IMG/VR virus record: IMGVR_UViG_3300036983_000096
Location: 1 to 46,502 of that record
Length of the DNA: 46,502 nt
Origin: a virus
Direction: 5' to 3' (one strand)
Below are positions 15,929 to 25,552 of the stretch, piece after piece (the stretch's first letter is position 1; each line of letters opens with the position of its first letter). The translations under genes and the position numbers were made by a program. Under the pieces are notes generated by a model. It did not search any database. It saw nothing but the letters and a program-made list of their open reading frames with translations, and had not been told where the DNA came from.

Positions 15929-18900
15929 TTACTCAAAAAAAAAAGCCGTTGGGATCGCCGTCAAAATGATCACCTGAACATCAACGCTATTTTTATTTTT
16001 TTTCTTTTTGACTCTTTCGATCACGACTTCAACCGCAATATCGGCCGTTTGGTGTGGCAACCTTATCTTTATATGTGTCCCTACATGCCAGGATTTACCG
16101 ATCCCGTAGCTCACAGAGAACGATGTTCTCTTCTTGTCCATCCAGTCGACCATGCAATTTAATTTCCAAACAGCATCTTCGTACCTGTAAATCCACCGCT
16201 GATCCATCAAGCTACTATCGCATGGTTCCATCTGTCGATACTTTAACCATAGCGCGTGGCACTTATTCCAAAGGGGTTCGCCGTCTACATCTAAAAGCCC
16301 AGGAGTAAAAGCAGAGTTCCATGCGGTTTCTGCAACTCGCGTGATGTCAATAACTCCCAAATATTTTTGAGAGCCGATATCATAAGCGTACCTTAGTTTG
16401 GGCTCAACGAAAACATCAGATATCGAGGGCTCTATCATGTCACCAATGTCGCCAATAATTTCACCGAGAGTTATTACTGTTGCTGGATAGGTTAACTCCT
16501 GGAGGTAGGAAACGCACTCTTTTCCGGTTTCATCTTGGTAGCTTACAAGATAAAAGTCATTGCATATTGATTTTACGACCGAGTCATTCCACGCATTGCC
16601 TTCATCGGTGATCTGACGTGCGACTCTCACGGCCTTCGGATCTGCAAGCGTTGCATCATCAAAGGAGCCGTCACCAGAGGTTTTTATTAGTGCTCCTGGT
16701 GAATACTCATGTCCCCAATCCTTTGTAATCCCGAGCTCAGACCAGTTACCAAGACGTAAGGCGTGCTCCATCACGTCAAGAGGAGATTCAATTAATGCGC
16801 CACTGTTTTTTCTCGTCACTGCCCACGCAGATCCAGACCAGTAATAGTACAGATTCTCGTCTGCAACGTGAATAGCATACCCAATCGTTGGGGTTGTAAA
16901 ATGCCATGTTGCACCATCCCATTGGGCTATTTTGTTCCCTTGGTTAGCCCATACTCCAGCCCCTGGTGATGAAACCAAAAAAACCGAGAAGTCTTGAACA
17001 ACCTCTGGGGGCTCTTGTAGGTCTTTGTCAAGTGCGGTGTACTGATATATTCCAAGTACATTGTTGTCCCACAAATCGTTAAAAGTCCGGCCGCTGCTTA
17101 CTAAAAAAACAGAATCCTTTACATTTGATGCTTTCTCGAAAATCACGCATATTTCAGAAAGTTCGCATGTTACGTAGGTTTGAACCGTTGAATTAAATAG
17201 CAGGACACCTTCTATAATGCTGTTGTATTCATCTTTGCTTGAGAATGGAAGCTCAAATTTATGATTTGCGGTATTCAGTTTATACCCGCTCGTCATACGG
17301 CCAGCGACCCCGTCCCAGGTCCCGTTTACCATATCGTTTTTTTGCAAAAAGTACTTGTTTTTAGTTGCAGGATCATCGGAAAAGTAAAAATCTGGGAGAC
17401 TTCGAATAAATTGCGGGTGACCAGATACAGCATCAGGGGGATTTTGTACAAAGCTTTGTATGGTATTTCCATAATAACGTCTTAAAACAATCTCCGTTTT
17501 AACCGTAGAATCTGTTTTCAGCCATATCCCGATGTACACTTTTTCAAACTCGTATTCGGCCGGTATACTTGGTAATTTGAAACCGATCGCTATTTTGTGG
17601 TACTCTCCGCAGATATCGTTTGTGTGGAACGAAATCTTGTTTGTCAAAGTCTGATCGACTATCGAATTAATCGAGCCGTCAACAACTAAAGCGGGGGTCT
17701 CATAATTACTTTTATATAAGCCATTTTCGATCTTTGTAAAGTCGGCGTAACCGAACAAACTCAAGGTTCCACTATCTTGCCATTTTATGTCTTTTAATGG
17801 CAAGAGAATATAGCCGGGAATTGTATTGATATCATTTGAGATAAAATCATTAAATAGTTCCAATTCATTCTTGGATGTACTGCTACTTACTGAGCAGGCA
17901 TAGCTTGGAATTCGCTGATATCTGTCATCCTGGTATACAAAAATCTGAGCTGTATCCGTTGCGTCGCCCACTGGATCCAGGGGCCCTATGCAAGGCCAAG
18001 AATCAAGTTTATATTCACCAAAGCTCTTAAGGATTTTTACCCAAGATCTGTCTGCACCAGTGATTGCAAGGTCGCCATCCTCGAAAATGGCATTGACCGT
18101 AACATACAGATACCCTTGGTCTAATTGCCATTTATCTATTCGTCTGATTTGTCCTTTTCTATCACCAGCAACAACAGAAAGGTACAAAGTATCTACAGGG
18201 GATTGTTCCGCGAATGATGCTGATATAATAGTGCCTGCTAATAGTATTCTGTATTTAATGTATAAACCATTGATCGCCACCTTATCTATAATGCAAAAAA
18301 AATCAGTTACCGGATTATAATCATAATCGTATATGTCGGTATTTTTTAGCGCTATTAAAGCATCTTTCGAACGTATCGCATTTGCAAGGCGAGGTACCCT
18401 TATCTGATTATTATCGGTGTATTCAGGTAAATACTTTCCGAAAGTTATTGGAACCTGATCGCCCACAACGTCTGTTGTAGCCTGTTCTGATTCTTTGATT
18501 TTACTACCAAGATCAGATCGTCTTTTTGCCCACATGCTTGACTTCACGATAAAGGAGAACGTTGAACTCCAATTTGAATCTTCACAGGTACCGGTGAAGA
18601 TCACGGTGCGTGAAACGCTATCGGCATCTTCATCAGTGCCGACAAACTCAATCACCTCACATTTAAGACCATTTAGATTGATTCCGAGCTCTTGAATTTT
18701 AAGAGAAAACTGTGTTGTATTAATAAGATTAACCCGAATATCATCCAACTGAACAATGCCACCCCCAACTCGGTAATCACCTCCCTGGTTGATGTCAATG
18801 TCGCTGGAGATCAGCCCCGGGGTCCACGTTTCACCTACCCCTAACATGGGGGACTCCGAAAATCGAAATTCAGAGTTGCCGGCAATGGTTGAATAAAGCC

Positions 18901-18973
18901 CTATATCCGTCTTCGTGCTTATTACCTTATCTGTAAATATGCGCACGCCGAAAATGGTGTTGAGTGCGCTCAT
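15929..18973 (-). CDS. tail tip / central baseplate protein
   Basis: This 1014-residue protein is the largest tail gene after the tape measure. I chose ATG 18973 because it overlaps the upstream stop by 4 bp. The sequence is beta-rich throughout with a charged C-terminal region. By position (tape measure, distal tail protein, this gene, fibres) it corresponds to the tail-tip or gpJ-like hub of siphoviruses. No peptidase or lysin motif is visible. The coding sequence ends in ten T residues (15935-15944) just before GAG TAA, a potential slippage site. Confidence 0.72.
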   Translation of the reverse strand: MSALNTIFGVRIFTDKVISTKTDIGLYSTIAGNSEFRFSESPMLGVGETWTPGLISSDIDINQGGDYRVGGGIVQLDDIRVNLINTTQFSLKIQELGINLNGLKCEVIEFVGTDEDADSVSRTVIFTGTCEDSNWSSTFSFIVKSSMWAKRRSDLGSKIKESEQATTDVVGDQVPITFGKYLPEYTDNNQIRVPRLANAIRSKDALIALKNTDIYDYDYNPVTDFFCIIDKVAINGLYIKYRILLAGTIISASFAEQSPVDTLYLSVVAGDRKGQIRRIDKWQLDQGYLYVTVNAIFEDGDLAITGADRSWVKILKSFGEYKLDSWPCIGPLDPVGDATDTAQIFVYQDDRYQRIPSYACSVSSSTSKNELELFNDFISNDINTIPGYILLPLKDIKWQDSGTLSLFGYADFTKIENGLYKSNYETPALVVDGSINSIVDQTLTNKISFHTNDICGEYHKIAIGFKLPSIPAEYEFEKVYIGIWLKTDSTVKTEIVLRRYYGNTIQSFVQNPPDAVSGHPQFIRSLPDFYFSDDPATKNKYFLQKNDMVNGTWDGVAGRMTSGYKLNTANHKFELPFSSKDEYNSIIEGVLLFNSTVQTYVTCELSEICVIFEKASNVKDSVFLVSSGRTFNDLWDNNVLGIYQYTALDKDLQEPPEVVQDFSVFLVSSPGAGVWANQGNKIAQWDGATWHFTTPTIGYAIHVADENLYYYWSGSAWAVTRKNSGALIESPLDVMEHALRLGNWSELGITKDWGHEYSPGALIKTSGDGSFDDATLADPKAVRVARQITDEGNAWNDSVVKSICNDFYLVSYQDETGKECVSYLQELTYPATVITLGEIIGDIGDMIEPSISDVFVEPKLRYAYDIGSQKYLGVIDITRVAETAWNSAFTPGLLDVDGEPLWNKCHALWLKYRQMEPCDSSLMDQRWIYRYEDAVWKLNCMVDWMDKKRTSFSVSYGIGKSWHVGTHIKIRLPHQTADIAVEVVIERVKKKKNKNSVDVQVIILTAIPTAFFFE

Positions 18974-19800
18974 AGATAATCCTTTATCCAAAACGACATT
19001 GGAACTTCAAAGAAATCGAATTCCTTGTGAATTATTTCGAAAGAAAGATTCAGATTATTACAAACATACGTCCCACTGTTTCCGCCAGATGGTCCTGCGA
19101 AATAAAAGTCGGTTTCAGTTAATACATTGATATCTAAATTCCGGGATACAACCAGTTGATTAACGAGAGCAGCTGCATTGCTTTGATTCAAATGCTGCTT
19201 CCATTGAACTTCAACCATATCAGCACTATACCCTATGCCTACATTAGATACAACCCCACCCTTGGAAACAGTCGTTACTCCGGCTTTTCCGTATCTCAAT
19301 CCAAATCCTGCTTCTGGATAGGACAGACCAGCAACGCTTCCAATTATCAGATCGCCTTCCGGCACCTGTGCAGGAAGACCGTACGGAGTAAGAGCTGAAA
19401 TTTTGAGTTCCAACTCATGATTGAAATATTTATATGGACTGAGTAGCATTCCACTCGGATCATAATTAAGGATTTCTATCGTAAAATCACCCGTGTCGCC
19501 TTTGTCGGGACCAGCCGGAAACCATCCGGTTGGTGTTGAACCTAAATGCAGCGTAATGACCTGATCCCTGGCTTGGTTAGAGCCGAGTATGAAATCAAAT
19601 AGCAATGATGCACCGGGGTTTCCTGACAAATGCTTCGCGCCTTTTATCGTTCGATAATCAAACGCGTTTCCATTGTCGAAAAAGAAATACCCTGTAAAGC
19701 TTTTAGCTTTCTCGATAGCCATGTTGACATTCACAGAATACCCATACTGAGGCGGTACCACCTCGATTGTTGTGCCATTGCATTCCAGGGTGATGCTCAT
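18970..19800 (-). CDS. distal tail-like protein
   Basis: This 276-residue protein follows the tape measure gene with a 4-bp overlap and precedes the tail-tip gene with another. It is beta-rich without a membrane segment. The place is that of distal tail (Dit-like) or lambda gpM/L-like minor tail proteins. The assignment is from synteny. Confidence 0.65.
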   Translation of the reverse strand: MSITLECNGTTIEVVPPQYGYSVNVNMAIEKAKSFTGYFFFDNGNAFDYRTIKGAKHLSGNPGASLLFDFILGSNQARDQVITLHLGSTPTGWFPAGPDKGDTGDFTIEILNYDPSGMLLSPYKYFNHELELKISALTPYGLPAQVPEGDLIIGSVAGLSYPEAGFGLRYGKAGVTTVSKGGVVSNVGIGYSADMVEVQWKQHLNQSNAAALVNQLVVSRNLDINVLTETDFYFAGPSGGNSGTYVCNNLNLSFEIIHKEFDFFEVPMSFWIKDYL

Positions 19801-21707
19801 CGCATACGCCTCTCTACTTCCTGAAGTACCCTGTCCGCTTTTCCTTGTCTGATTTCCTCGTGAAGGGTATCGGACAAGTGGCCTGATTGGTCATAAAAAT
19901 TGACTACCATTGACGCTGATGACCGGCCCGATGGGCCGTTGATATTGGGGGATGACTCCGGGGTAATCTGTACATGCTCACGACGCCCCGGGTTTTCACC
20001 GACCATGATTAACTGCGGGCCTGACGTATAATAATCCGCACCGAGGCCAAACTTTGCTGCCTGTATCGATGCAATATTCGCAACACCCGCGGCGATCGCT
20101 GCAGCAGCAGCCACTGCGCCGAGGGCGGGTCCGACATAGGGGATCCCCGCCATGGCTTTGTACGATGCTACCGCTCCGGAGTACGTATCCCATATTGCCT
20201 GTGCGGTCGCGATCGCTTTGTAAATACCGGCGAATTCCTTCCACCTGGCTGCAACAGTTTGTAAATTACCAACCATCTGAGCGGCGCCCGCGCGCGCGTT
20301 CTGAATTTGCGTCTGCAATACCATTCTATCAAGTGCGATTTTATCTGCAGCATATGCTCGGTCAATGTTGGCGAGGGCGTCTTTGTTGCCGGTGTGTTGC
20401 TGCCTGAGAATCTCATAGCGATTGTAGAACGCAGCATATTCACGCTGCGATTCATCTTCTATAAGGGCGGTACGGGCATCCGATGCAAGTTTGGCGGTTT
20501 CGGTCCGCCCCCGTTCCATGTCTTCAAAATGTTGCCTGGCTGTAGCGGCATCTTTTTCCCGCAAATCTTCTTGCCACTTCTGTACTGCCTCTTGTATGGC
20601 CTTTTCCTCTTCGGATTGCTTTACGGCATACTGGATATTCATTTGTGATGGGAAACCACTTTTCTGTGCAAAATCTTCAAACGAGCTTTTCCCTTTGGGC
20701 CCAGAGGGAGGTGCTGGAGGGTTAAGACTGTTTAACTCTTTTTTTAGATCTACAATTCTTTGTAAAGCCTGTGATGTTGTTAAAAGAGTCCCCCCATCGA
20801 GACCCGACATGATCTCTCCGGATGGCTTATTTGCTATCTGTGTACGCAAGTGTAGTATAGTCTTATTGATTTCCTCTTCGCGGGACTTGATCTTATACGG
20901 TGCTTCTGTGTTTGATGGCTTAGCGAGCTGATCCCTCATGATTCCGATGGCGCTGGCAGCCCTGGCAGCGAGGTCGGCTACTTTTATTAGTGCCGGGGCA
21001 AATGCGACAGTGATATTGGCGGATGCAACTTTAAAAGCCCGGTCCATTCGCTCCGCGGAATCTTTCGCATCGGCCATGCTTTTAACAGTTCTTGTGTCGA
21101 GAATTTGACCGTACTTTTCAGCTTCCGCCATCTGCTTTTTAATTTCAGCGGATCCCATTGCTATCAAAGGATTCAATTCTATTGCAGCCTTGCCAAACAG
21201 CTTTTGTGCAACGCCGGCAGCATATGTTTTGTCACGCATATCTGCCAATGCAAATACGGCCTCGTTTGTCAACTGCGTAGAGTCCTTCAATCGGCCATTT
21301 GTATCGTATATTTCAATTCCTAATGTTTTAAAAGCTTCCTGAGATTCTTTCGAGCCCGTTGCTGCTGCATAGGCACTTACAGATATCTTATAAAAACCCT
21401 TCTGTGCTTGTTCAACCGATGATTTATTGAGCCGTAGTACATAGTCCCACCGCTGAACCGAATCCGATGTCATGTTAAGCTTGCCGGACAATGTGTCAAT
21501 CTGATCGGCAAATTCTATAGAATTCTTAGTCATGTTTCTTAAAGAGTTGCCAATTGCAACCGCAGCTGTGAGCCCGAGAGCGACACCAAATGTCGCATGT
21601 AACTTTCTTGCAGAAAGCGCCAGTGAATCAACATTAAGCCTGGCATTCTTCAGGTTGTTGGAAAGGAAATCTCTTCCACGCAATATGACTTCGAGTTCAG
21701 CTCCCAA
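19797..21707 (-). CDS. tail tape measure protein
   Basis: This 636-residue protein sets the tail length during assembly. Its N-terminal 300 residues are largely helical, with hydrophobic patches and a tape-measure-like pattern (residues ~40-250). A charged coiled-coil region at ~330-480 and an Ala/Gly-rich hydrophobic segment at ~530-565 follow. It is short for the family, so the tail is probably short for a siphovirus, of the order of 0.1 micrometre by the usual proportion. It lies right after the tail-chaperone pair, as expected. Confidence 0.88.
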   Translation of the reverse strand: MGAELEVILRGRDFLSNNLKNARLNVDSLALSARKLHATFGVALGLTAAVAIGNSLRNMTKNSIEFADQIDTLSGKLNMTSDSVQRWDYVLRLNKSSVEQAQKGFYKISVSAYAAATGSKESQEAFKTLGIEIYDTNGRLKDSTQLTNEAVFALADMRDKTYAAGVAQKLFGKAAIELNPLIAMGSAEIKKQMAEAEKYGQILDTRTVKSMADAKDSAERMDRAFKVASANITVAFAPALIKVADLAARAASAIGIMRDQLAKPSNTEAPYKIKSREEEINKTILHLRTQIANKPSGEIMSGLDGGTLLTTSQALQRIVDLKKELNSLNPPAPPSGPKGKSSFEDFAQKSGFPSQMNIQYAVKQSEEEKAIQEAVQKWQEDLREKDAATARQHFEDMERGRTETAKLASDARTALIEDESQREYAAFYNRYEILRQQHTGNKDALANIDRAYAADKIALDRMVLQTQIQNARAGAAQMVGNLQTVAARWKEFAGIYKAIATAQAIWDTYSGAVASYKAMAGIPYVGPALGAVAAAAAIAAGVANIASIQAAKFGLGADYYTSGPQLIMVGENPGRREHVQITPESSPNINGPSGRSSASMVVNFYDQSGHLSDTLHEEIRQGKADRVLQEVERRMR

Positions 21708-22104
21708 AATTCGCCTTGTCCCTTTTACGTTGCAATTCCAACATTTTGTCTTGGTACGTTGTCACAAATCTGACGAAAACACTTAACGCGTTTACCAATA
21801 CCATACTTTGCTGTAGGTATGGTTTTCCATCAGGGTATTCTCCCTGTTTCCAGTATCGTAAAAATGCAGGCAACAACCGCGAGATTTTTGGATCTCGAAC
21901 CAGCGCATTCGGGCAGCGATACACTGGTATTCGGTTGTTGCCATGACAATGCTTGCATCGTTTCTTTTTCCCTTGGCATACTATACACTCTTCAATTTCC
22001 CATACCGGCTTGTGCTTTTTCCTGTTTACATTTCTTTTGCAGCCACGACTTTTTTGTTGTACCTTCGAGCATCTATCACAGGTAAATGGGATATACCTGG
22101 TCAT
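21697..22104 (-). CDS. tail assembly chaperone extension (T-like), Cys-rich
   Basis: This ORF (135 residues from the internal ATG at 22104) lies between the first chaperone gene and the tape measure. Its frame is open upstream to an A AAA AAG heptamer at the very end of the chaperone gene. A -1 shift there would give a 256-residue fusion (22466 to 21697), as in lambda G-T. The extension has Cys pairs CDRC, CIVC and CKHC and further Cys near residues 9-65, like a zinc ribbon or DnaJ-type Cys repeat, followed by a helical C-terminus. It overlaps the tape measure by 11 bp. Independent translation from ATG 22104 is less likely because no good ribosome-binding site is seen. Confidence 0.8.
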   Translation of the reverse strand: MTRYIPFTCDRCSKVQQKSRGCKRNVNRKKHKPVWEIEECIVCQGKKKRCKHCHGNNRIPVYRCPNALVRDPKISRLLPAFLRYWKQGEYPDGKPYLQQSMVLVNALSVFVRFVTTYQDKMLELQRKRDKANFGS

Positions 22105-22121
22105 GACAGTCGCAGCTGCAA

Positions 22122-22466
22122 TTACTTTTTTAGGTCGTCGAAATCGCCTCCGAGCAATTGAGGAATGATTTTGTGTATTGTGCTCGCAAGTAAATACAGG
22201 TCACCGGCTTTAAACGCTGATGCTGGATTATTCTCTGGGAATTTGACGTCTGTTCCTTCCCATCCAACGAGAAAAAAGTTGATGAGCGATTTCATATACT
22301 TCCGATATGCTGCGCTTTCATCCGAAGTTCCCTTCGCTTCCTGAGCCGTATCGGCAATTCGATTATATTCCTCTTCGTCATCAATGGTGAGATAGCGAAA
22401 TAAAAAAACCATACGGCTTTGTTCGTCGGTATGTCGGTATGGTTTTGATACGTCAAGTGGAATCAT
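22122..22466 (-). CDS. tail assembly chaperone (G-like)
   Basis: This 114-residue, mostly helical and acidic protein lies between the tail tube gene and the tape measure, the fixed place of tail assembly chaperones. The last codons are CTA AAA AAG TAA, so a slippery heptamer lies directly before the stop. The unshifted product is this protein, and the -1 product adds 142 residues from the next ORF. It should coat or guide the tape measure during tail assembly. Identity rests on place and on the frameshift signal. Confidence 0.82.
   Translation of the reverse strand: MIPLDVSKPYRHTDEQSRMVFLFRYLTIDDEEEYNRIADTAQEAKGTSDESAAYRKYMKSLINFFLVGWEGTDVKFPENNPASAFKAGDLYLLASTIHKIIPQLLGGDFDDLKK
22125..22131 (-). 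promoter_or_regulatory. -1 programmed frameshift heptamer A AAA AAG
   Basis: On the minus strand the phase is CTA AAA AAG TAA, so both tRNAs can re-pair after a -1 slip. The new frame continues with GTA ATT GCA and stays open to 21697. A GCAGCTGC palindrome follows within 15 nt. Confidence 0.85.
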
Positions 22467-22510
22467 AGCTGCCCCTATGTGTCAAATGTAAATTGTTTAT
22501 TTCCCTTTAG

Positions 22511-23500
22511 TTATGCTGCTACTGCAGTATCAAGCTGAATTGATAGATCGTTGTCCACGAAAATGCCAGAGAGATCCCAGCACTGTATGCCGCCATGTTC
22601 GGAATAGTTGCAGCCAGTGATCAACTGTTTTGCACTCGATATCGTAATTTTGTTTGGAACAGTTCCCCAGGAGATACTAAGAGCCGCTTTAGTACGGGCA
22701 TACAGGAGCGCCTCGGGATCAAATGTGGCTGGTTTTTCTATGTAAACCTTTGATGTCCACTTGAGTTTTCTTCCGCGAACAACGGTCAAACCCTTACCAT
22801 ACGATACACGGGGGTTTAGTCGGGGCTGTGCTTCCTGAGAAAAAGATATTTTAAAATCAACAGGAACAATCGTGCTGTTCGCCATAATCGAAACAGTGGC
22901 GTTCTTTACTTCAGGTATCAGGATGCCCGATGGTGATGTGGTTGCCTGAGTCCCTACTACTGCAGCCGCAACATACGCCCCTTTCCCACTCAGGCTAAGC
23001 ATGGCGGTTGACTTGTCAAAGTCGATGTTAAGATCTCCACCGAACATCAGGTTGCCGCACTTGCGTACCACGCTTGAGTTAGCGTCCAGGTTTCCCGTGT
23101 AACCCCAGACCGTTGCATCTTTCCATTCAGACTGTTTGTTGCTGAATGTGTAAATGTACCGGTCATTTGCCAGATCTGCGTCGCTATCGCTAGCTGTTTC
23201 TTTCATGCCCAAGCACGGTAGAAGCTTGCCAACATAGCCGGTATTACCTTCAACTCCACCCGTCCGTAGCGGTACAGAAAGCGAAACTGATGCTTCAGAC
23301 GGTCCAATCACCGGTTCATTCTGAGGAAAGCCGGCACCAACAAGCGCCATTTCAGTAATGGATGGATCGAACTGGAGCTGCGCACCAGATTCTACTTCAA
23401 GTAGATCCGACGCAATCAGAGCAACTTCTGGCGTTCCGAAGGTCGTTTGCTGTTTGAACAGAACTTGGATAAGATCGAGAATCTGGGTTTCACCGGCCAT
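22511..23500 (-). CDS. major tail (tube) protein
   Basis: This 329-residue protein builds the tail tube. The sequence is beta-rich with a Gly-rich N-terminal part and strand patterns typical of tube proteins. The C-terminal ~90 residues resemble an extra beta domain. Place between the tail terminator and the tail chaperones is the siphovirus norm. ATG 23500 lies 3 bp after the upstream gene ends. Confidence 0.8.
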   Translation of the reverse strand: MAGETQILDLIQVLFKQQTTFGTPEVALIASDLLEVESGAQLQFDPSITEMALVGAGFPQNEPVIGPSEASVSLSVPLRTGGVEGNTGYVGKLLPCLGMKETASDSDADLANDRYIYTFSNKQSEWKDATVWGYTGNLDANSSVVRKCGNLMFGGDLNIDFDKSTAMLSLSGKGAYVAAAVVGTQATTSPSGILIPEVKNATVSIMANSTIVPVDFKISFSQEAQPRLNPRVSYGKGLTVVRGRKLKWTSKVYIEKPATFDPEALLYARTKAALSISWGTVPNKITISSAKQLITGCNYSEHGGIQCWDLSGIFVDNDLSIQLDTAVAA

Positions 23501-23502
23501 TT

Positions 23503-23970
23503 TTATCCCCTTTGATATGGATCAAATTCGTTAACATTTGCAATTATCATTACATTTACGTAGATCCCAACTTCAACAGGATCATAAACCGCATACGGTC
23601 CATAACCATCCCAGTGTGTTCGTGCAGCAAGTCCACCCCGTTGATTATCTGCCATTATCATTTTGCATAAATCGGCAGCATCATTTTTTATGACTCTATC
23701 TAATGGTGGATTGCTTTTCCCCGAATCATTAATTCGATTGTCAACCAGATACATGGTATATCGGATTTCGCACGTTGCTCGTTTATTGGCCCTGTTTGTC
23801 ACGGTTACCTGGGGACTGGACAATCGGACAAATGGGTACCTGTTTTCAGGGTCGTCATCTATCCTGGCTTCCTCAACGGTGATAGCGTTATTCTCATCAC
23901 GAATGAGAAATTTCCCGGCAACTGAACCGAGAAGGTTTTCGGTTATTTGTGATATAATTGAGTCAGCCAT
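23503..23970 (-). CDS. tail terminator / gpU-like minor tail protein
   Basis: This 155-residue protein directly precedes the tube gene in transcription order, as tail terminators do. It is alpha/beta with a central conserved-looking segment (RYPFVRLSSPQVTVTN). The start overlaps the upstream stop (TAATG). Assignment is by synteny and size. Confidence 0.65.
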   Translation of the reverse strand: MADSIISQITENLLGSVAGKFLIRDENNAITVEEARIDDDPENRYPFVRLSSPQVTVTNRANKRATCEIRYTMYLVDNRINDSGKSNPPLDRVIKNDAADLCKMIMADNQRGGLAARTHWDGYGPYAVYDPVEVGIYVNVMIIANVNEFDPYQRG

Positions 23971-24647
23971 TATTCTACCCGTGTATTTCCCTTTGTCATT
24001 CTGTCAATTGCGCGCTGCATCTGCTTTTCGCCCCGTTGCGGTATTCCCGGCAAACGAGCGCTCCAGTCGCGTTTGAAAGAAAACTGTGGTCGAACAGTAA
24101 TGTTTCTTGCGCCAATAAATAAAAGCGTATGTCCCCGACCCTTAATCCCGCTGTCGTCAAAAAACATCATTTGACCATTGACCATGGCAGGATCAAGGGC
24201 TGATTTATCATAAAGTTTCCGGAATTCTGATTTGAATGCCTTTGTCACACCGATCTTCGCCAGGTTGTCGTAAACAGGGAGCGGCATCCACTGACCATGT
24301 GGTGCAGATGTATAACCGGTTTCCATGGCTGCCAAATTCCGGGCAAAATTAAAACGTTGTTTTAATCCGACGCCCATGCGCAGCTCCATTTTGTCAATCA
24401 CATTCCGATGATCGATGTATCCTCTGAAAAGCCGTGCTGTCTTTTCCGACCACTGCCCTGGTCTGCCCGATAACTGCTTGTTAAGTAGCCTTTGACGAAA
24501 TTTCCCATCTTTGAATTTGTCGCCGACAAAAAAACGTCGTTCTGCACGAAACCATCTAAGCATAGCGTCTTTAAATGCTTTGGGTGCATGCTCAAATATC
24601 CACTTGAGCTTTTCATCCCCAAACAATTCAATGGTTTCGTTTGACAT
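23970..24647 (-). CDS. neck / tail-completion protein (gpZ-like place)
   Basis: This 225-residue, strongly basic protein (many Arg and Lys in the first 100 residues) is in the place of head-tail completion or minor tail proteins such as HK97 gp10 or lambda gpZ. It is coupled by TAATG overlaps on both sides. No catalytic motif is seen. The specific role is inferred from gene order. Confidence 0.6.
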   Translation of the reverse strand: MSNETIELFGDEKLKWIFEHAPKAFKDAMLRWFRAERRFFVGDKFKDGKFRQRLLNKQLSGRPGQWSEKTARLFRGYIDHRNVIDKMELRMGVGLKQRFNFARNLAAMETGYTSAPHGQWMPLPVYDNLAKIGVTKAFKSEFRKLYDKSALDPAMVNGQMMFFDDSGIKGRGHTLLFIGARNITVRPQFSFKRDWSARLPGIPQRGEKQMQRAIDRMTKGNTRVE

Positions 24648-24991
24648 TAGCGCTGTAGTCCAAGTTCCCAGGACCCATTGTCCTGGCTAAGTATTTCAGC
24701 AACGCGAAAATCGGTTTTTAAATCACCGATGTTCAGCGATATTTGTACGATATCAGCTTTAGGTTTAATTGATGTACACCCCTTAACTGCACCACGGGAA
24801 ATGTTGACAGAGATTACAAACTTCTTGGATGTAACGCTGCCAAAGCCATCGTTAATCCTGAGGGGCTTATTATCGCGATTGACAATTAAACGTATTGTCC
24901 GCTTAACCCCGTCCTGTGTATAAAAGCCATCTTCCCCGAACTCATCGAGGAAGAGGTCTTCAAAATCACGAATCAGATCTGTTTCAGTCAT
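24647..24991 (-). CDS. head-tail connector-like protein (114 aa)
   Basis: This 114-residue, beta-rich protein lies between capsid-region genes and tail-completion genes, where lambda has gpFII. It overlaps the next gene by one base (TAATG). A stopper or connector function is inferred from the position. Confidence 0.6.
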   Translation of the reverse strand: MTETDLIRDFEDLFLDEFGEDGFYTQDGVKRTIRLIVNRDNKPLRINDGFGSVTSKKFVISVNISRGAVKGCTSIKPKADIVQISLNIGDLKTDFRVAEILSQDNGSWELGLQR

Positions 24992-25504
24992 TTACTCTTC
25001 AGTCCCGTTCGCTTCGCATATTTTCTTTGCTTTGTTATAAGCAAAGCCCTTACTTATCAGATCTTCTTTTCTGACTCCAGAAAGCTTTTCAAGACTATCG
25101 TATCCAGCCTTTACAAGCGCCTCGATAGTCTCACTGTCAACTTTCTTGAGCTGATATGGAGGAACGAACACGGAAGCATCCACCACAACCGGTGCACTGG
25201 TTATTGTTGCACTTCCTGTTATCTCGGGAATTGCCGGAACAATCGGTAATTCTGGGATTGGAGGCATATCTGGTAATTCCGGTACAGATGCATCGGCGGG
25301 TGCCACCAAAATTTCTGAAACACCTGATTCCACCGGTGGGACAGGCATTGTTGGGACGGGAATAACCGCAGCCTCTTCCCTGACCTCAACAGCTTTCAAT
25401 CGAACCAAGCGCTCGATGTCATCCTGATCGGTCAATTCAAAAATCGTACCGGGAAGAATATCCTCGTGATTTATTCCAATACTAACAAGAGCTTTTAACT
25501 TCAT
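24992..25504 (-). CDS. head-tail region protein with helix-hairpin-helix-like end
   Basis: This 170-residue protein has three parts. The N-terminal ~45 residues form a small beta/alpha domain (MKLKALVSIGINHEDI). A Pro/Val/Ile-rich linker of repeated P-x-PELP type spans ~50-115. The C-terminal ~45 residues read like a helix-hairpin-helix (GYDSLEKLSGVRKEDL). It stands where lambda has gpFI, beside the capsid gene. No enzymatic activity is expected; a capsid or packaging accessory is likely. Confidence 0.6.
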   Translation of the reverse strand: MKLKALVSIGINHEDILPGTIFELTDQDDIERLVRLKAVEVREEAAVIPVPTMPVPPVESGVSEILVAPADASVPELPDMPPIPELPIVPAIPEITGSATITSAPVVVDASVFVPPYQLKKVDSETIEALVKAGYDSLEKLSGVRKEDLISKGFAYNKAKKICEANGTEE

Positions 25505-25552
25505 GGCTTTTCCTTTTCAAAAGTGCCCGAAATGAAAAAGGAAGGCCCTGTA

